DNA of 56,891 bases from Nemertoderma westbladi. Lineage: Eukaryota > Xenacoelomorpha > Nemertodermatida > Nemertodermatidae. A model generated the notes under the pieces. The model searched no databases, had not been told where the DNA came from, and was given only the letters and a program-made list of their open reading frames with translations. Where the stretch lies: NCBI GenBank assembly GCA_032718475.1, contig JAUCBJ010001461.1, positions 1 through 56,891 of the forward strand. Reading direction: 5' to 3'. The position numbers and the translations under genes are program-made. This document shows positions 1 through 10,947 of the stretch, piece by piece; position 1 is the stretch's first letter, and each line of letters opens with the position of its first letter.

Positions 1-1398
1 CGGTACCTGTAGAATTAGCACTCTCATTGAGTCGTGAGATGTCGTCGTCATGGTACATCTATTTCGGTCAGCTTGTTGACACCAGCATTACTCAATCGTC
101 GCGCTTCATCTAAGGTTGAATATTTGGCTCTATTAGCCATTACTAATACAGTAGTACAGTAGTACTGCACTAAGTTCAGAAGCTAGGAGAGCAGTAGGCA
201 GGTAGGCCATACAGGCAGGATCTATAGCAGGATCTATAGGGAGGATCACAGAACTATACTCCCCAGAGGAAACTCAAATACTCATTTAGCTACCATTTAA
301 GGATGCAAGGCAGATATGCGCCTAGACCCTAGACGCTTAGACCCTTCAAAGCGTTCGTGCCGAAACAAAAACTGCCCTGGTCTGTTATTGTTAACATGCC
401 CTGTTAATATGTGATTATCATATATGTTCTACTTGTATACCTTACGCGAAACTTTTCGTGGATATCTGTTGTCTTTGTACTTCGGTAGGTTCGAACTTCA
501 TCCATAGAAAACTGTAGTAATTTTTAAGAGTGGCCCATTTACTACAGACATATATATGAAGTGTAAATCACGCAGGGCCGTTCATAATGCAACGCCAATG
601 GATTCTAGATTAGCATACTCAAATTAATTAGCATTACGATAACATTACATTACGATTATGATTATTGATTGACAACAACGACATTTATTAATATCCATTA
701 TTTAAAAAACAAATTACAAATAAAACAAACCAAATAAAATAGAAGCACAAAATAACTAATAATGAACTAATAAAATATAATGAACTATTTAAAAAAAATA
801 TAAACACTAACAAAATATTGAATGGCATTGGGTGCAAGCATAAAAATAAACACTCTGTCTACTTTATATTGTATGTAAACATTGTTTACTTTATAAGATA
901 CAAAAGATATCAAAAATTTACTTTATCGAAATTATAAACACTAATATTATGTAAACATTGTCTAATTGATAAGATATAAAGGATAGCGCAGTAGGGAACG
1001 TTGGACAACCATAAAGAACAAATTACTTTAACTGTTGTATTTACTGTTATAACATAAAAATTTAAGTAATATAAGAATTCGGGGTAAAAAGCAACAATAA
1101 AATATGGTTAGTACAAATGTAGTTAAAATAAAAGTACAAAGGTTATTGGTCAACTAACTGGTTTATTTTCAGTTACAAAATTTGTCGTGGCCTATTTGCA
1201 ACAGAGATATATTTGAGGTGTAGAAGTCAAATTTTGCAATCTGCTTTGTGTGCATATATTTGAACTCACTCAGCAGTTTGAAATGTAATATAAATTTTCA
1301 ATCTCTTATTTAATTGACGCATTCTATGACGGATTCTAAAAATAACCTACAACAATTTTACTATGACAATATATTGTACAAACGAAACACCGCGGGTC
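1..1398. other. AT-rich non-coding DNA
   Basis: No ORF, RNA gene or recognisable element was seen. The stretch is AT-rich, especially 600-1390, with short A/T runs and palindromic tracts such as TAGTACTG near 150. Confidence 0.6.
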
Positions 1399-2303
1399 AA
1401 CATCTGTTCCACACTAACATCTGTTCCACACTAACATCTGTTCCACACTAACATATGTTCCACACTAACATCTGTTCCACACTAACATCTGTTCCACACT
1501 AACATCTGTTCCACACTAACATCTGTTCCACACTAACATCTTTTCCACACTAACATCTGTTCCACACTAACATCTGTTCCACACTAACATCTGTTCCACA
1601 CTAACATCTGTTCCACACTAACATCTGTTCCACACTAACATCTGTTCCACACTAACATCTGTTCCACACTAACATCGGTTCCACACTAACATCTGTTCCA
1701 CACTAACATCTGTTCCACACTAACATCTGTTCCACACTAACATCTGTTCCACACTAACATCTGTTCCACACTAACATCTGTTCCACACTAACATCTGTTC
1801 CACAATAACATCTGTTCCACACTAACATCTGTTCCACACTAACATCTGTTCCACACTAACATCTGTTCCACACTAACATCTGTTCCACACTAACATCTGT
1901 TCCACACTAACATCCGTTCCACACTAACATCTGTTCCACACTAACATCTGTTCCACACTAACATCTGTTCCACACTAACATCTGTTCCACACTAACATCT
2001 GTTCCACACTAACATCTGTTCCACACTAACATCTGTTCCACACTAACATCTGTTCCACACTAACATCTGTTCCACACTAACATCTGTTCCACACTAACAT
2101 ATGTTCCACACTAACATCTGTTCCACACTAACATCTGTTCCACACTAACATCTGTTCCACACTAACATCTGTTCCACACTAACATCTGTTCCACACTAAC
2201 ATCTGTTCCACACTAACATCTGTTCCACACTAACATCTGTTCCACACTAACATCTGTTCCACACTAACATCTGTTCCACACTAACATCTGTTCCACACTA
2301 ACA
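1399..2303. repeat. 17-bp minisatellite, about 53 copies
   Basis: The unit ACATCTGTTCCACACTA is repeated head to tail without interruption. Only scattered single-base variants occur (for example ATATG for ATCTG near 1451 and 2098, and CACAATAAC near 1801). High uniformity suggests recent expansion. No coding function is seen. Confidence 0.97.
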
Positions 2304-2788
2304 GTTTTGCGTCTCGTGTAATAAACTTGTCAAGGCTTTCGGCGTCCTTACCCCCTCAAAAAACGTAAAAAATATCTTAGATATTTCATTCATTATCATT
2401 ATCTTCATTAACATTCAAATTTCCCGCCAACACTAATAATTTGACACATTCTTCACTCTGTCACCTATAAATACTGGACGTACTGCTATTTCATTCATTC
2501 ATTCTGATGAATAGAATCTCACGGACATCAGACTTTCTGCTCTGTGTCCACCAGCTACTGACTGCATCTGTCAGTAGCTACTTTATCCTTTATCTGTTTC
2601 TAGCAGTCTCTTAGACACCCGTCTATGCGCCTGTATAAACGCCAGTATTTCTTTTGAACTGTGCGTGTGCGTTCCATTTTCATCACTACACTGCATGATT
2701 ATTGTCATCCCTTTTTGGCTCATATCGCATTTAGTGACATGCCTGATTTAGGAAATAAATAAACTGAAGGTTTTATAATAAAGAATAT
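2304..2788 (+). promoter_or_regulatory. TATA-like and hairpin-bearing segment, possible promoter or solo-LTR remnant
   Basis: A TATAAATA box lies at 2466-2473. A perfect 10-bp hairpin (AGCTACTGAC / GTCAGTAGCT, 7-nt loop) lies at 2553-2579. AATAAA polyadenylation-like hexamers lie at 2754-2763. The order TATA, structured leader, AATAAA within about 300 bp resembles an LTR or small Pol II unit. I could not define terminal TG/CA ends or a target duplication, so this is tentative. Confidence 0.3.
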
Positions 2789-3031
2789 TTATTTTAAAGG
2801 CCATTGGCAATTAACGTTTACATGCTCAGGTGATGAAATTACGCCAAGCGCGCCAGCACGGTAGAATACGGGCTGACGGGCGTTAGTATTACAGCCGCCA
2901 AATGAAGGTTTTACCGGCAAAGCCTCATAAAATAACCAAAAGCGACCCAAACCGCTTTCCCACTGTTTAGCCGGGACAAAACTTATGGAATATGTTGGAT
3001 GAGAATGTTGTTTAATGCTCGAGATTTTCAT
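2789..3031 (-). CDS. small ORF (80 aa) of bacterial appearance, unknown function
   Basis: I do not recognise the protein. The ORF opens with ATG. On its own strand an AAGGAT Shine-Dalgarno-like hexamer (plus 3036-3041) sits about 5 nt upstream, and the ORF is less AT-rich than its flanks. The product is short, without signal peptide or membrane segment, with an aromatic N-terminal half and a Gly/Cys/Asn-containing middle (KPSFGGCN). The Shine-Dalgarno-like motif and codon texture would suit a bacterial gene, for example a horizontally acquired fragment or a mis-assembled contaminant. An 80-codon ORF can also arise by chance. The start abuts a possible plus-strand reverse transcriptase remnant, so the two readings compete at the junction. 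Confidence 0.3.
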   Translation of the reverse strand: MKISSIKQHSHPTYSISFVPAKQWESGLGRFWLFYEALPVKPSFGGCNTNARQPVFYRAGALGVISSPEHVNVNCQWPLK

Positions 3032-3145
3032 GGTAATCCTTATGTAAACTTATTTAAAAATCGTCTTGATTGTGCCATGAAGTCCAAAATGAATATTTTT
3101 AGTGATATACCAGTTAGACAAGTTGCCACTGCCCAGTTTACATTC
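3032..3145 (+). pseudogene. possible C-terminal scrap of a CR1/Jockey-type reverse transcriptase ORF
   Basis: The plus-strand frame at 3032-3160 reads through a VNLFKNRLD-like stretch before a stop. This resembles the ...VNxFKxRLD... ending common to CR1/Jockey-group ORF2 proteins. Only some 40 codons remain and there is no catalytic motif. An AT-rich, 3'-UTR-like region follows. The match is short and could be coincidence. Confidence 0.28.
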
Positions 3146-3620
3146 CGTCGGTATTTATATTAAATTTTACTTTTGTATCATTGTAATTTCAATTTTTACT
3201 TAATTAAATATCAGGTTCTTTGTTTTTAATATTTTCATATGAAGTGCACAGTATTTTTTATTATTTTTATTATTATTTATTTGTTTTTTTATATCATTGC
3301 ATACATCGAAGTTTTTGCTGTATCGTTCTTAAAAGAAAAATGTTAATCATAACGAGCCAACTAAATTGTTGAATGTTTATTTTTTATTGCAATATGTAAA
3401 ATTATCAACATTGTGGTTTTTACTTACAATCTACGTCGTATAATTTTGAACCCCACTATCTGATTATTGTTTAAAGTACTTCGGTTTCTACCTACGAAAT
3501 TGTTTTATACTTAATGCAATATATTAGAATTACTGGCAATATTACAATACTTAATTAGGCCTAACTGCCTAATGTAGTTAATAATAAATAAATTAATCGC
3601 TGTGTTACTGGTGCCTGAAA
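3146..3620. other. AT-rich non-coding DNA
   Basis: No gene was seen. The stretch is strongly AT-rich with AATAAATAAATTAAT near 3583-3597, immediately before the minisatellite. It could be the 3' UTR of the truncated element at 3032-3145, which is inference only. Confidence 0.45.
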
Positions 3621-6354
3621 TAATGGGACTACCCGTCCAGGTACCAGCTCGTAGAGTACATTATGTGCATGGGTAATGGGACTACCCGTCCAGGTACCAG
3701 CTCGTAGAGTACATTATGTGCATGGGTAATGGGACTACCCGTCCAGGTACCAGCTACACGTAGAGTACATTATGTGCATGGGTAATGGGACTACCCGTCC
3801 AGGTACCAGCTACACGTAGAGTACATTATGTGCATGGGTAATGGGACTACCCGTCCAGGTACCAGCTACACGTAGGGTACATTATGTGCATGGGTAATGG
3901 GACTACCCGTCCAGGTACCAGCTCGTAGAGTACATTATGTGCATGGGTAATGGGACTACCCGTCCAGGTACAAGCTACACGTAGAGTACATTATGTGCAT
4001 GGGTAATGGGACTACCCGTCCAGGTACCAGCTACACGTAGAGTACATTATGTGCATGGGTAATGGGACTACCCGTCCAGGTACCAGCTACACGTAGAGTA
4101 CATTATGTGCATGGGTAATGGGACTACCCGTCCAGGTACCAGCTACACGTAGAGTACATTATGTGCATGGGTAATGGGACTACCCGTCCAGGTACCAGCT
4201 CGTAGAGTACATTATGTGCATGGGTAATGGGACTACCCGTCCAGGTACCAGCTCGTAGAGCACATTATGCGCATGGGTAATGGGACTACCCGTCCAGGTA
4301 CCAGCTACACGTTGAGTACATTATGTGCATGGGTAATGGGACTACCCGTCCAGGTACCAGCTCGTAGAGTACATTATGTGCATGGGTAATGGGACTACCC
4401 ATCCAGGTACCAGCTATACGTAGAGTACAGTACATTATGTGCATGGGTAGTGGGACTACCCGTCAAGGTACCAGCTACACGTAGAGTACATTATGTGCAT
4501 GGGTAATGGGACTACCCGTCCAGGTACCAGCTACACGTAGAGTACATTATGCGCATGGGTAATGGGACTACCCGTCCAGGTACCAGCTACACGTAGAGTA
4601 CATTATGTGCATGGGTAATGGGACTACCCGTCCAGGTACCAGCTACACGTAGAGTACATTATGCGCATGGGTAATGGGACTACCCGTCCAGGTACCAGCT
4701 ACACGTAGAGTACATTATGTGCATGGGTAATGGGACTACCCGTCCAGGTACCAGCTACACGTAGAGTACATTATGCGCATGGGTAATGGGACTACCCGTC
4801 CAGGTACCAGCTACACGTAGAGTACATTATGTGCATGGGTAATGGGACTACCCGTCCAGGTACCAGCTATACGTAGAGTACATTATATGCATGGGTAATG
4901 GGACTACCCGTCCAGGTACCAGCTACACGTGAGTACATTATGTGCATGGGTAATGGGACCCCCCGCCCAGGTACCAGCTATACGTAGAGTACATTATGTG
5001 CATGGGTAATGGGACTACCCGTCCAGGTACCAGCTATACGTAGAGTACATTATGTGCATGGGTAATGGGACTACCCGTCCAGGTACCAGCTCGTAGAGTA
5101 CATTATATGCATGGGTAATGGGACTACCCGTCCAGGTACCAGCTACACGTAGAGTACATTATGTGCATGGGTAATGGGACTACCCGTCCAGGTACCAGCT
5201 CGTAGAGTACATTATGTGCATGGGTAATGGGACTACCCGTCCAGGTACCAGCTCGTAGAGTACATTATGTGCATGGGTAATGGGACTACCCGTCCAGGTA
5301 CCAGCTACACGTGAGTACATTATGTGCATGGGTAATGGGACTACCCGTCCAGGTACCAGCTATACGTAGAGTACATTATGTGCATGGGTAATGGGACTAC
5401 CCGTCCAGGTACCAGCTATACGTAGAGTACAGTACATTATGTGCATGGGTAATGGGACTACCCGTCCAGGTACCAGCTACACGTAGAGTACAGTACATTA
5501 TGTGCATGGGTAATGGGACTACCCGTCCAGGTACCAGCTATACGTAGAGTACAGTACATTATGTGCATGGGTAATGGGACTACCCGTCCAGGTACCAGCT
5601 ACACGTGGAGTACATTATGCGCATGGGTAATGGGACTACCCGTCCAGGTACCAGCTACACGTAGAGTACATTATGTGCATGGGTAATGGGACTACCCGTC
5701 CAGGTACCAGCTACACGTAGAGTACATTATGCGCATGGGTAATGGGACTACCCGTCCAGGTACCAGCTACACGTAGAGTACATTATGTGCATGGGTAATG
5801 GGACTACCCGTCCAGGTACCAGCTATACGTAGAGTACATTATGTGCATGGGTAATGGGACTACCCGTCCAGGTACCAGCTACACGTGAGTACATTATGTG
5901 CATGGGTAATGGGACTACCCGCCCAGGTACCAGCTATACGTAGAGTACATTATGTGCATGGGTAATGGGACTACCCGTCCAGGTACCAGCTATACGTAGA
6001 GTACATTATGTGCATGGGTAATGGGACTACCCGTCCAGGTACCAGCTCGTAGAGTACATTATGTGCATGGGTAATGGGACTACCCGTCCAGGTACCAGCT
6101 ACACGTAGAGTACATTATGTGCATGGGTAATGGGACTACCCGTCCAGGTACCAGCTCGTAGAGTACATTATGTGCATGGGTAATGGGACTACCCGTCCAG
6201 GTACCAGCTCGTAGAGTACATTATGTGCATGGGTAATGGGACTACCCGTCCAGGTACCAGCTACACGTGAGTACATTATGTGCATGGGTAATGGGACTAC
6301 CCGTCCAGGTACCAGCTCGTAGAGTACATTATGTGCATGGGTAATGGGACTACC
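3621..6354. repeat. 52/56-bp minisatellite, left block (about 50 copies)
   Basis: Tandem units begin TAATGGGACTACCCGTCCAG. Two main length variants are interspersed: 56 bp (AGCTACACGTAG) and 52 bp (AGCTCGTAG, lacking ACAC). Rarer copies carry a GTACA insertion. Each unit contains GGGTA...TACCC, able to form a short stem. The block ends exactly where the BEL/Pao LTR begins. The same repeat resumes at 20527 and 29030, so all three blocks were once one array. Confidence 0.97.
6350..6354. repeat. target-site duplication (left copy), CTACC
   Basis: CTACC precedes the 5' LTR and is repeated at 20527-20531 directly after the 3' LTR. A 5-bp duplication is usual for BEL/Pao integration. It places the insertion inside a minisatellite unit. 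Confidence 0.9.
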
Positions 6355-6895
6355 TGTTAGCTTATTCAATCCCGCCAACACCCCATAAAGTTATAAGCCG
6401 ATAAGCAATATTGGGAGCCACGAGATTGGGCAATTAACCAACTCGTGCCATCCCAATAAGAGTGGGAAGGAAGCACACAATAGAGGGTCAGGGGCCAAAC
6501 CCCTAACCCAGAGAGAACAGGTGGAGTGAACGGGAATACTCCACGGGGCGCCAACAAGGGTATTAACCAATCAGAGGGGGGAATGGCATCGATTGAGTAG
6601 CAGTAAGGCCACCGTGCAATATAACCAGTAACCTATTAATCAGTGATTCAGTTATCTCAGTGTAGCAGTGCTAGCGTAGGTTGGTAGTCAATTAGTTTAG
6701 TTAGGGGATCACGGGACTTTAGTTACCGTATCCCGCCTTGTACACATTATATCTATATCTATATCCTATGCCCTATTATTATTATACACCGAACTTCAGA
6801 ACTCAGTTACTTTATTTCACCCTTATACACGGCGGGGACGCGTGGACTAAATTACCACATCGGATAAATCGGGATCCCTCCTGGATCCCGTCACA
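6355..6895 (+). repeat. 5' LTR of the BEL/Pao element
   Basis: 541 bp, starting TGTTAGCTTATTC and ending CCCGTCACA. It is identical to the 3' LTR except for C/T in the GTGGAGTGAAC context and T/G in the TATCTATATCTATATC run. It contains AT-rich, TATA-like ATATCTATATC tracts that may serve U3/R. Near its end GGGATCC (6871-6877) and GGATCCC (6883-6889) can pair as a 7-bp stem. Confidence 0.96.
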
Positions 6896-6975
6896 GTAAC
6901 TAAATCCGAGCTGCCGCCCCAGTTAAACTCTAAGAACTACACTGCTAGCTAGCCGAACTCCACCGACCAGACGAG
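6896..6975 (+). other. leader between 5' LTR and gag
   Basis: 80 bp separate the LTR from the gag ATG. The sequence directly after the LTR (GTAACTAAATCCGAGCTGCC) does not start with TGG, so no standard tRNA primer binding site is evident at the junction. The U5 inverted repeat just upstream is the nearest structured alternative. Confidence 0.5.
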
Positions 6976-9336
6976 ATGAGTGAATCGGGCGAGACACCGA
7001 CGCGGACCCCGGACGAAGATCAAACGATCCGCGAGGCCGCGACCAAGCGATACAGGCCCACGACGCCGGAGCCATCGATAACGGGCGAACCGGAAGTCCA
7101 GAACGAGGAGGGTCTGGAACCCGAGGTCGAGCCAAGAGAAAGAGAGAGCGAGATGGAGGGAGATGGAGACGAGTCGACACGAGACGGAGAACGGCGCGCC
7201 GATGTCGCCGGCCAGCTACCGGCCGAGGGCGACGAGCGGCCCACCGAAACGGCGACGGTGGGGCCGACGGTGCGACGCCGGACGCGAAGAGACGGAGGAG
7301 AGATCGGTACCGATGTCGCCGGCCAGCTACAGGCCGAGGGCGACGGACGGCCCACCGGAACGGCGACGGTGGAGCCGCCTGTGCGACGTCGAACCCAGAG
7401 GGACGGGGGAGAAGTCGGCGAGGAGGACGTCGGGGTCTCTGAGCGACTTCGACGAGCCTACATCGCGGCCCGGAGGATGCTAAAGGATGCCAAAAAGGAA
7501 GGGGCGAAGGTAGACGAGGTGAGACTGAGAAAGCGACTAGGTGAGTCGGATAGACACTTTAATTATCTAATACGTTTTGGGCAGAGAGAACTAGCCGAAA
7601 CGAGAGCACATGAGATTGCCGGGGAACTGTTTGAACTATGGGAATGTGGGAGTATGGAACCTAGCGTAGCGTCAGTGTACATAGGGCCATACTTGGTCGA
7701 TGCCCGGGGAGTAAAACCGGCGGGTTGGAGGGGACTCGAAGGAGGCGAATCTGAGGTTAACCCCGAGGATTCGGCCTCGTCGGTCGGAGAAAGCTCCGGG
7801 AAGCGGGGGAAAGTTGGTAGGTCGGGAAGGCGGGGGAAGTCCGTCGTAACCGATAAGTCTGTTACATCCTCCGCGAAAGAAAGAGCGGTGAGGGAAATAG
7901 GTGCCGCATACCGTCTCAGCATGGCAGAGCAAGGTCATAGAGAAATGAAGGAACGGCTAGAGGAGGGGAGAGTGCGGTTAGAGAGGGAAGCGGCATTGCT
8001 TAAAGAAACCGGAGAGAGGGCCGAAAGGGCTTTGAAAAGCCTAAGGGAGTATGATGAGATAGAGGAAAGGGAGTGTAGGGAGCGTGAGGCGAGAGAGGAA
8101 AGGGAACGCAAGGAGCGTGAGGCAAGGGAGGAAAGGGAATGCAAGGAGCGTGAGGCAGAACGCAAGGAGCGTGAGGCAAGGGAGGAAAGGGAACGCAAGG
8201 AGTATGAAGCGAGAAGGGAAAAGGAACGCAAGGAGTATGAAGCGAGAAGGGAAAAGGAACGCAAGGAGCGCGAAGTGAGACGAAGGGAGAGCATTAAGAG
8301 TGCTGCAGAGTCGGCCATCAGGGACACCCAAGAGCGTGAGAGGAGAATGGCAGAGACTGAAAAAGAGCGCAAGGAATTAGAGAGACGGCAGAGTGAGTTT
8401 GCGGGAGATAAGATTAGACGGGCACACGAGCTGCAACTGGTGCGAGCGTCGCCATCTGAAAGCGGGGCCGGCTCGAGTATTTTTAGGGAGCCGGGGGCCG
8501 TAGATACATTTATTAATACCCCACTGACAGGGACCGCACGACAGACTCAAGACTGGTGCGACCGTACGGGCGGGGGGGGTAATAATAATAATGGTACAGT
8601 AGACGTTGTTAATATTGATAATACCGTATGGGACAACACTAATCAAACCTTTATTACAGGGAATGCTTTACATAGTGGTAGTAATTTAAATTTAAATCAG
8701 AACGCCCCTAGTATTAATGTAGGAAATAATTCTGATATTAATGTAGCTACGCAAAATAATTCAAATAATCAAAATAATAACCCAGATTCGAATCTACAAA
8801 ATAATTTAAATAACGCAATTACGCAAAATAATTCGAATAATTTAAATAATGACCTATGCCCGAATTTACAAAATAATTCAGATAACGTAGTCGTGCAGAA
8901 TAATACAAATAACTTTGTTCCAAACGAGCAAAATAATTCCGTTTCCAATATGGGTGCTATTAATGTAAACGCGTCGGGCCTGCATAACCAGGGAGCAGAG
9001 GGCCTGGTAGGCCACGTAGTTAGTAGACAGGGAGCAGAGGGCCTGGTAGGCCACGTAGTTAGTAGACAGGGAGCAGAGGGCCTGGTAGGCCACGTAGTTG
9101 GTAGGGAGGGAGTAGAGGGCCTGGTAGGCCACGCAATAGTAGAGGGAGAGGCGGGGGTGAATGGACCCGACCGCAGTAGGGTTGATGTGTCGACTAGAGA
9201 GGTATATAATAGCGGGGAGAGAGGTAGCGAAGTTAGATGTAGCGAGTGGGGGGGGGCTACGAGGACCCCACAACAGAGAGTTAGCGGCGAGAGGGGGGGG
9301 GGGGGCAGGGAGTGTCCCACAGCCGTCAGCGGATAA
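6976..9336 (+). CDS. gag: BEL/Pao gag, N-terminal low-complexity portion (786 codons)
   Basis: The first ORF of the element starts at ATG 6976 in an acceptable context. I recognise no classic domain here. Visible segments are: an acidic N-terminus with a tandem ~40-residue repeat (about residues 75-150); a basic helical region; a long charged, predicted coiled-coil stretch rich in Arg-Glu-Lys (about residues 310-480); an Asn-rich AAT-codon tract (about 535-660); and four copies of a 13-residue repeat containing GLVGHVV (39-bp units, about 8990-9150). The frame runs off into a stop shortly after a 13-G homopolymer (9293-9305), while the +1 frame stays open to 10225. This suggests an indel in the G run. 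Placement as gag N-terminus is from position; function of these parts is unknown. Confidence 0.75.
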   Translation: MSESGETPTRTPDEDQTIREAATKRYRPTTPEPSITGEPEVQNEEGLEPEVEPRERESEMEGDGDESTRDGERRADVAGQLPAEGDERPTETATVGPTVRRRTRRDGGEIGTDVAGQLQAEGDGRPTGTATVEPPVRRRTQRDGGEVGEEDVGVSERLRRAYIAARRMLKDAKKEGAKVDEVRLRKRLGESDRHFNYLIRFGQRELAETRAHEIAGELFELWECGSMEPSVASVYIGPYLVDARGVKPAGWRGLEGGESEVNPEDSASSVGESSGKRGKVGRSGRRGKSVVTDKSVTSSAKERAVREIGAAYRLSMAEQGHREMKERLEEGRVRLEREAALLKETGERAERALKSLREYDEIEERECREREAREERERKEREAREERECKEREAERKEREAREERERKEYEARREKERKEYEARREKERKEREVRRRESIKSAAESAIRDTQERERRMAETEKERKELERRQSEFAGDKIRRAHELQLVRASPSESGAGSSIFREPGAVDTFINTPLTGTARQTQDWCDRTGGGGNNNNGTVDVVNIDNTVWDNTNQTFITGNALHSGSNLNLNQNAPSINVGNNSDINVATQNNSNNQNNNPDSNLQNNLNNAITQNNSNNLNNDLCPNLQNNSDNVVVQNNTNNFVPNEQNNSVSNMGAINVNASGLHNQGAEGLVGHVVSRQGAEGLVGHVVSRQGAEGLVGHVVGREGVEGLVGHAIVEGEAGVNGPDRSRVDVSTREVYNSGERGSEVRCSEWGGATRTPQQRVSGERGGGGRECPTAVSG

Positions 9337-10225
9337 TGCGAGGGCCGAAATAGGTAAACCGCAACGACCGGCGACGGAAAGTAATAGGGGGATCGCGAGT
9401 ATCCCCAGCGGCGTGCGACCGAGCAGAGAGAGACAGGTTGACGTCGCGAGAGGGCGGACGAAGCGTCGGGCCCGATCAGAGGAGGGAAGAAGAACAGTGG
9501 GGTTTAACCGGGAGGTCGACGAGAGATCTCGCGAGCGAGAATATTCCACTGATAGGAGAAGAAAGGAAGATAGTAGTAGAAGTATCGCCGCGAACGATAG
9601 AAGAGCGAGGACGGATAGCGAGCCGTCGATAATCGAGATGAGAACGGAGAGTCGGTGGGGTCGGACTCCGGGAGATTGCCGTCGCCCCGGAGGGACGCGA
9701 CCCGGCGAGACGCATTACACGCCGAGAGAGGGGTACACGACGTACCAGTACGAAGATGAAAACAGTAGAGAGGGGGGTCGAAGAGAAACTCTCCGACGGA
9801 ATATACCTACCGGTCGAGAATACGGTAGCCGCGGGGAGGATTATTCGAGAAGAATAAACTTCGATCCCGAGCAACACATGCAGACTGTAGGGCATACTGT
9901 AGGTCTTACTGCACATACCGTAGGCCATACTGAGAGAGGCAATGTAGGCGATAGGATAGCGTGGACAACGGGATTAAACCCGGAAGTCGCGGAATACATA
10001 CCGGCGGGTAGGCCAGAAGCTGATAGGCCTATACCGGTACCAGCACAGCAGTATGACTGCAGCATGCAGGGACATAACATATACCCAGGGGAGGGGGGAA
10101 TTATTGCGGATAGGTGCATGGGCCCCAACATATTAACATCAACCCCATTACCAAACATACCGGTGGGGGGGGGGGACAGGGTGACATTCCCCCATCACAA
10201 TATCAACAATATACCCCGATGGTAG
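9161..10225 (+). pseudogene. gag: gag continuation in a shifted frame (middle portion)
   Basis: An open frame shifted relative to the upstream gag ORF, overlapping it across the 13-G run. The useful part is downstream of 9305. The encoded stretch is Arg/Glu/Ser-rich and unstructured in appearance, with short VGHTVG-type repeats near 9890-9930 and a Pro-rich end. It terminates at 10225, soon after an 11-G run (10165-10175), beyond which the original frame is open again. Together the two G-run shifts cancel, which fits homopolymer length changes rather than two separate genes. I recognise no domain. The break is described only; whether it is biological or a sequencing artefact cannot be told from one copy. 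Confidence 0.6.
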
Positions 10226-10947
10226 CAAGAACGGCAAGACCCCTGGACGAAAACAGATCGTGTGACACAGATATATGGAGGGGGCCGCTACCCCCAATGA
10301 CATACCCAAGCCAGAGAAGGTCAAGAAATAGGACAGACGGAACGCACCAGACAGGGGAAACTATACAGCACCCGTCGAATCCATTGGAAGCGCAGGCGAT
10401 AGGGATGGCCACGTTGATCGTTGCTTTGAAAACGAGGATCGAGTTACCACCCGTGGAACCATTCAAGTTCGACGGGAGTAGGCCGGAAGAATATTTACAG
10501 TTTCGGCGAATGTATAGTAACGAAATACTAACAAAAAACTTGACGCAGGCGGAGTGCCTAAAGTATCTACAAGTATACACGGGAGGCCCAGCATACGACA
10601 TCGTGAGGCAATATCAGGGAATAGAGGGCGGCTTCACGACAGCATGGCGGGCACTGGATAGGGAATACGGGCACCCGGCCAAGATCATCAGGCAGACGCT
10701 GAGAGGCATAACATCGGGTGGCCTACAGGATAACCCCGTTAGCATCAAGACGTTTGCTAACAAAGTCGAAAAGGCGCTAATCGTGCTGAAGACGCTAGAC
10801 GCGCCGTACGAGCTCAACGCGTCCAACAACATCACCACGATAGCACAAGCACTACCAAACTGGCTGCGCAACAAGTGGAGGAAGATCGCTTTCTCCACTC
10901 GAGACAAGAAGGGTGCGGAACCAGGTTTAGAAGGTCAAACTTCTTAA
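10114..10947 (+). CDS. gag: gag core, DUF1759-like capsid region of BEL/Pao
   Basis: From about 10430 to 10890 the frame encodes the typical BEL/Pao gag core. A short motif with KFDGSRPEEYLQFR is followed by a helical region with Cys-Leu-x-Tyr-Leu, a central Tyr-Gly-His-Pro segment and a C-terminal Leu-Pro-x-Trp-Leu-Arg motif. This is the DUF1759 pattern normally found between the N-terminus and the zinc-knuckle region of these polyproteins. The reading frame is closed at 10947, about 35 bp after the core, whereas the expected continuation is in the next frame (10875-11243). One indel between about 10905 and 10947 therefore disrupts gag. The assumed role is capsid assembly around element RNA in the cytoplasm. 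Confidence 0.82.
   Translation: MHGPQHININPITKHTGGGGGQGDIPPSQYQQYTPMVARTARPLDENRSCDTDIWRGPLPPMTYPSQRRSRNRTDGTHQTGETIQHPSNPLEAQAIGMATLIVALKTRIELPPVEPFKFDGSRPEEYLQFRRMYSNEILTKNLTQAECLKYLQVYTGGPAYDIVRQYQGIEGGFTTAWRALDREYGHPAKIIRQTLRGITSGGLQDNPVSIKTFANKVEKALIVLKTLDAPYELNASNNITTIAQALPNWLRNKWRKIAFSTRDKKGAEPGLEGQTS

Noticed and set aside
1399-2303. CRISPR array in the 17-bp or 56-bp repeats
   Set aside because: Units are directly adjacent without unique spacers, and the window is eukaryotic. These are minisatellites.
2506-2530. Hammerhead-ribozyme-like CTGATGA
   Set aside because: The second core box (GAAA in the right place) and flanking stems are missing.
6366-6557. Minus-strand 63-codon ORF present in both LTRs
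   Set aside because: Its duplication is explained by the LTRs. It has no domain and is antisense to the element.
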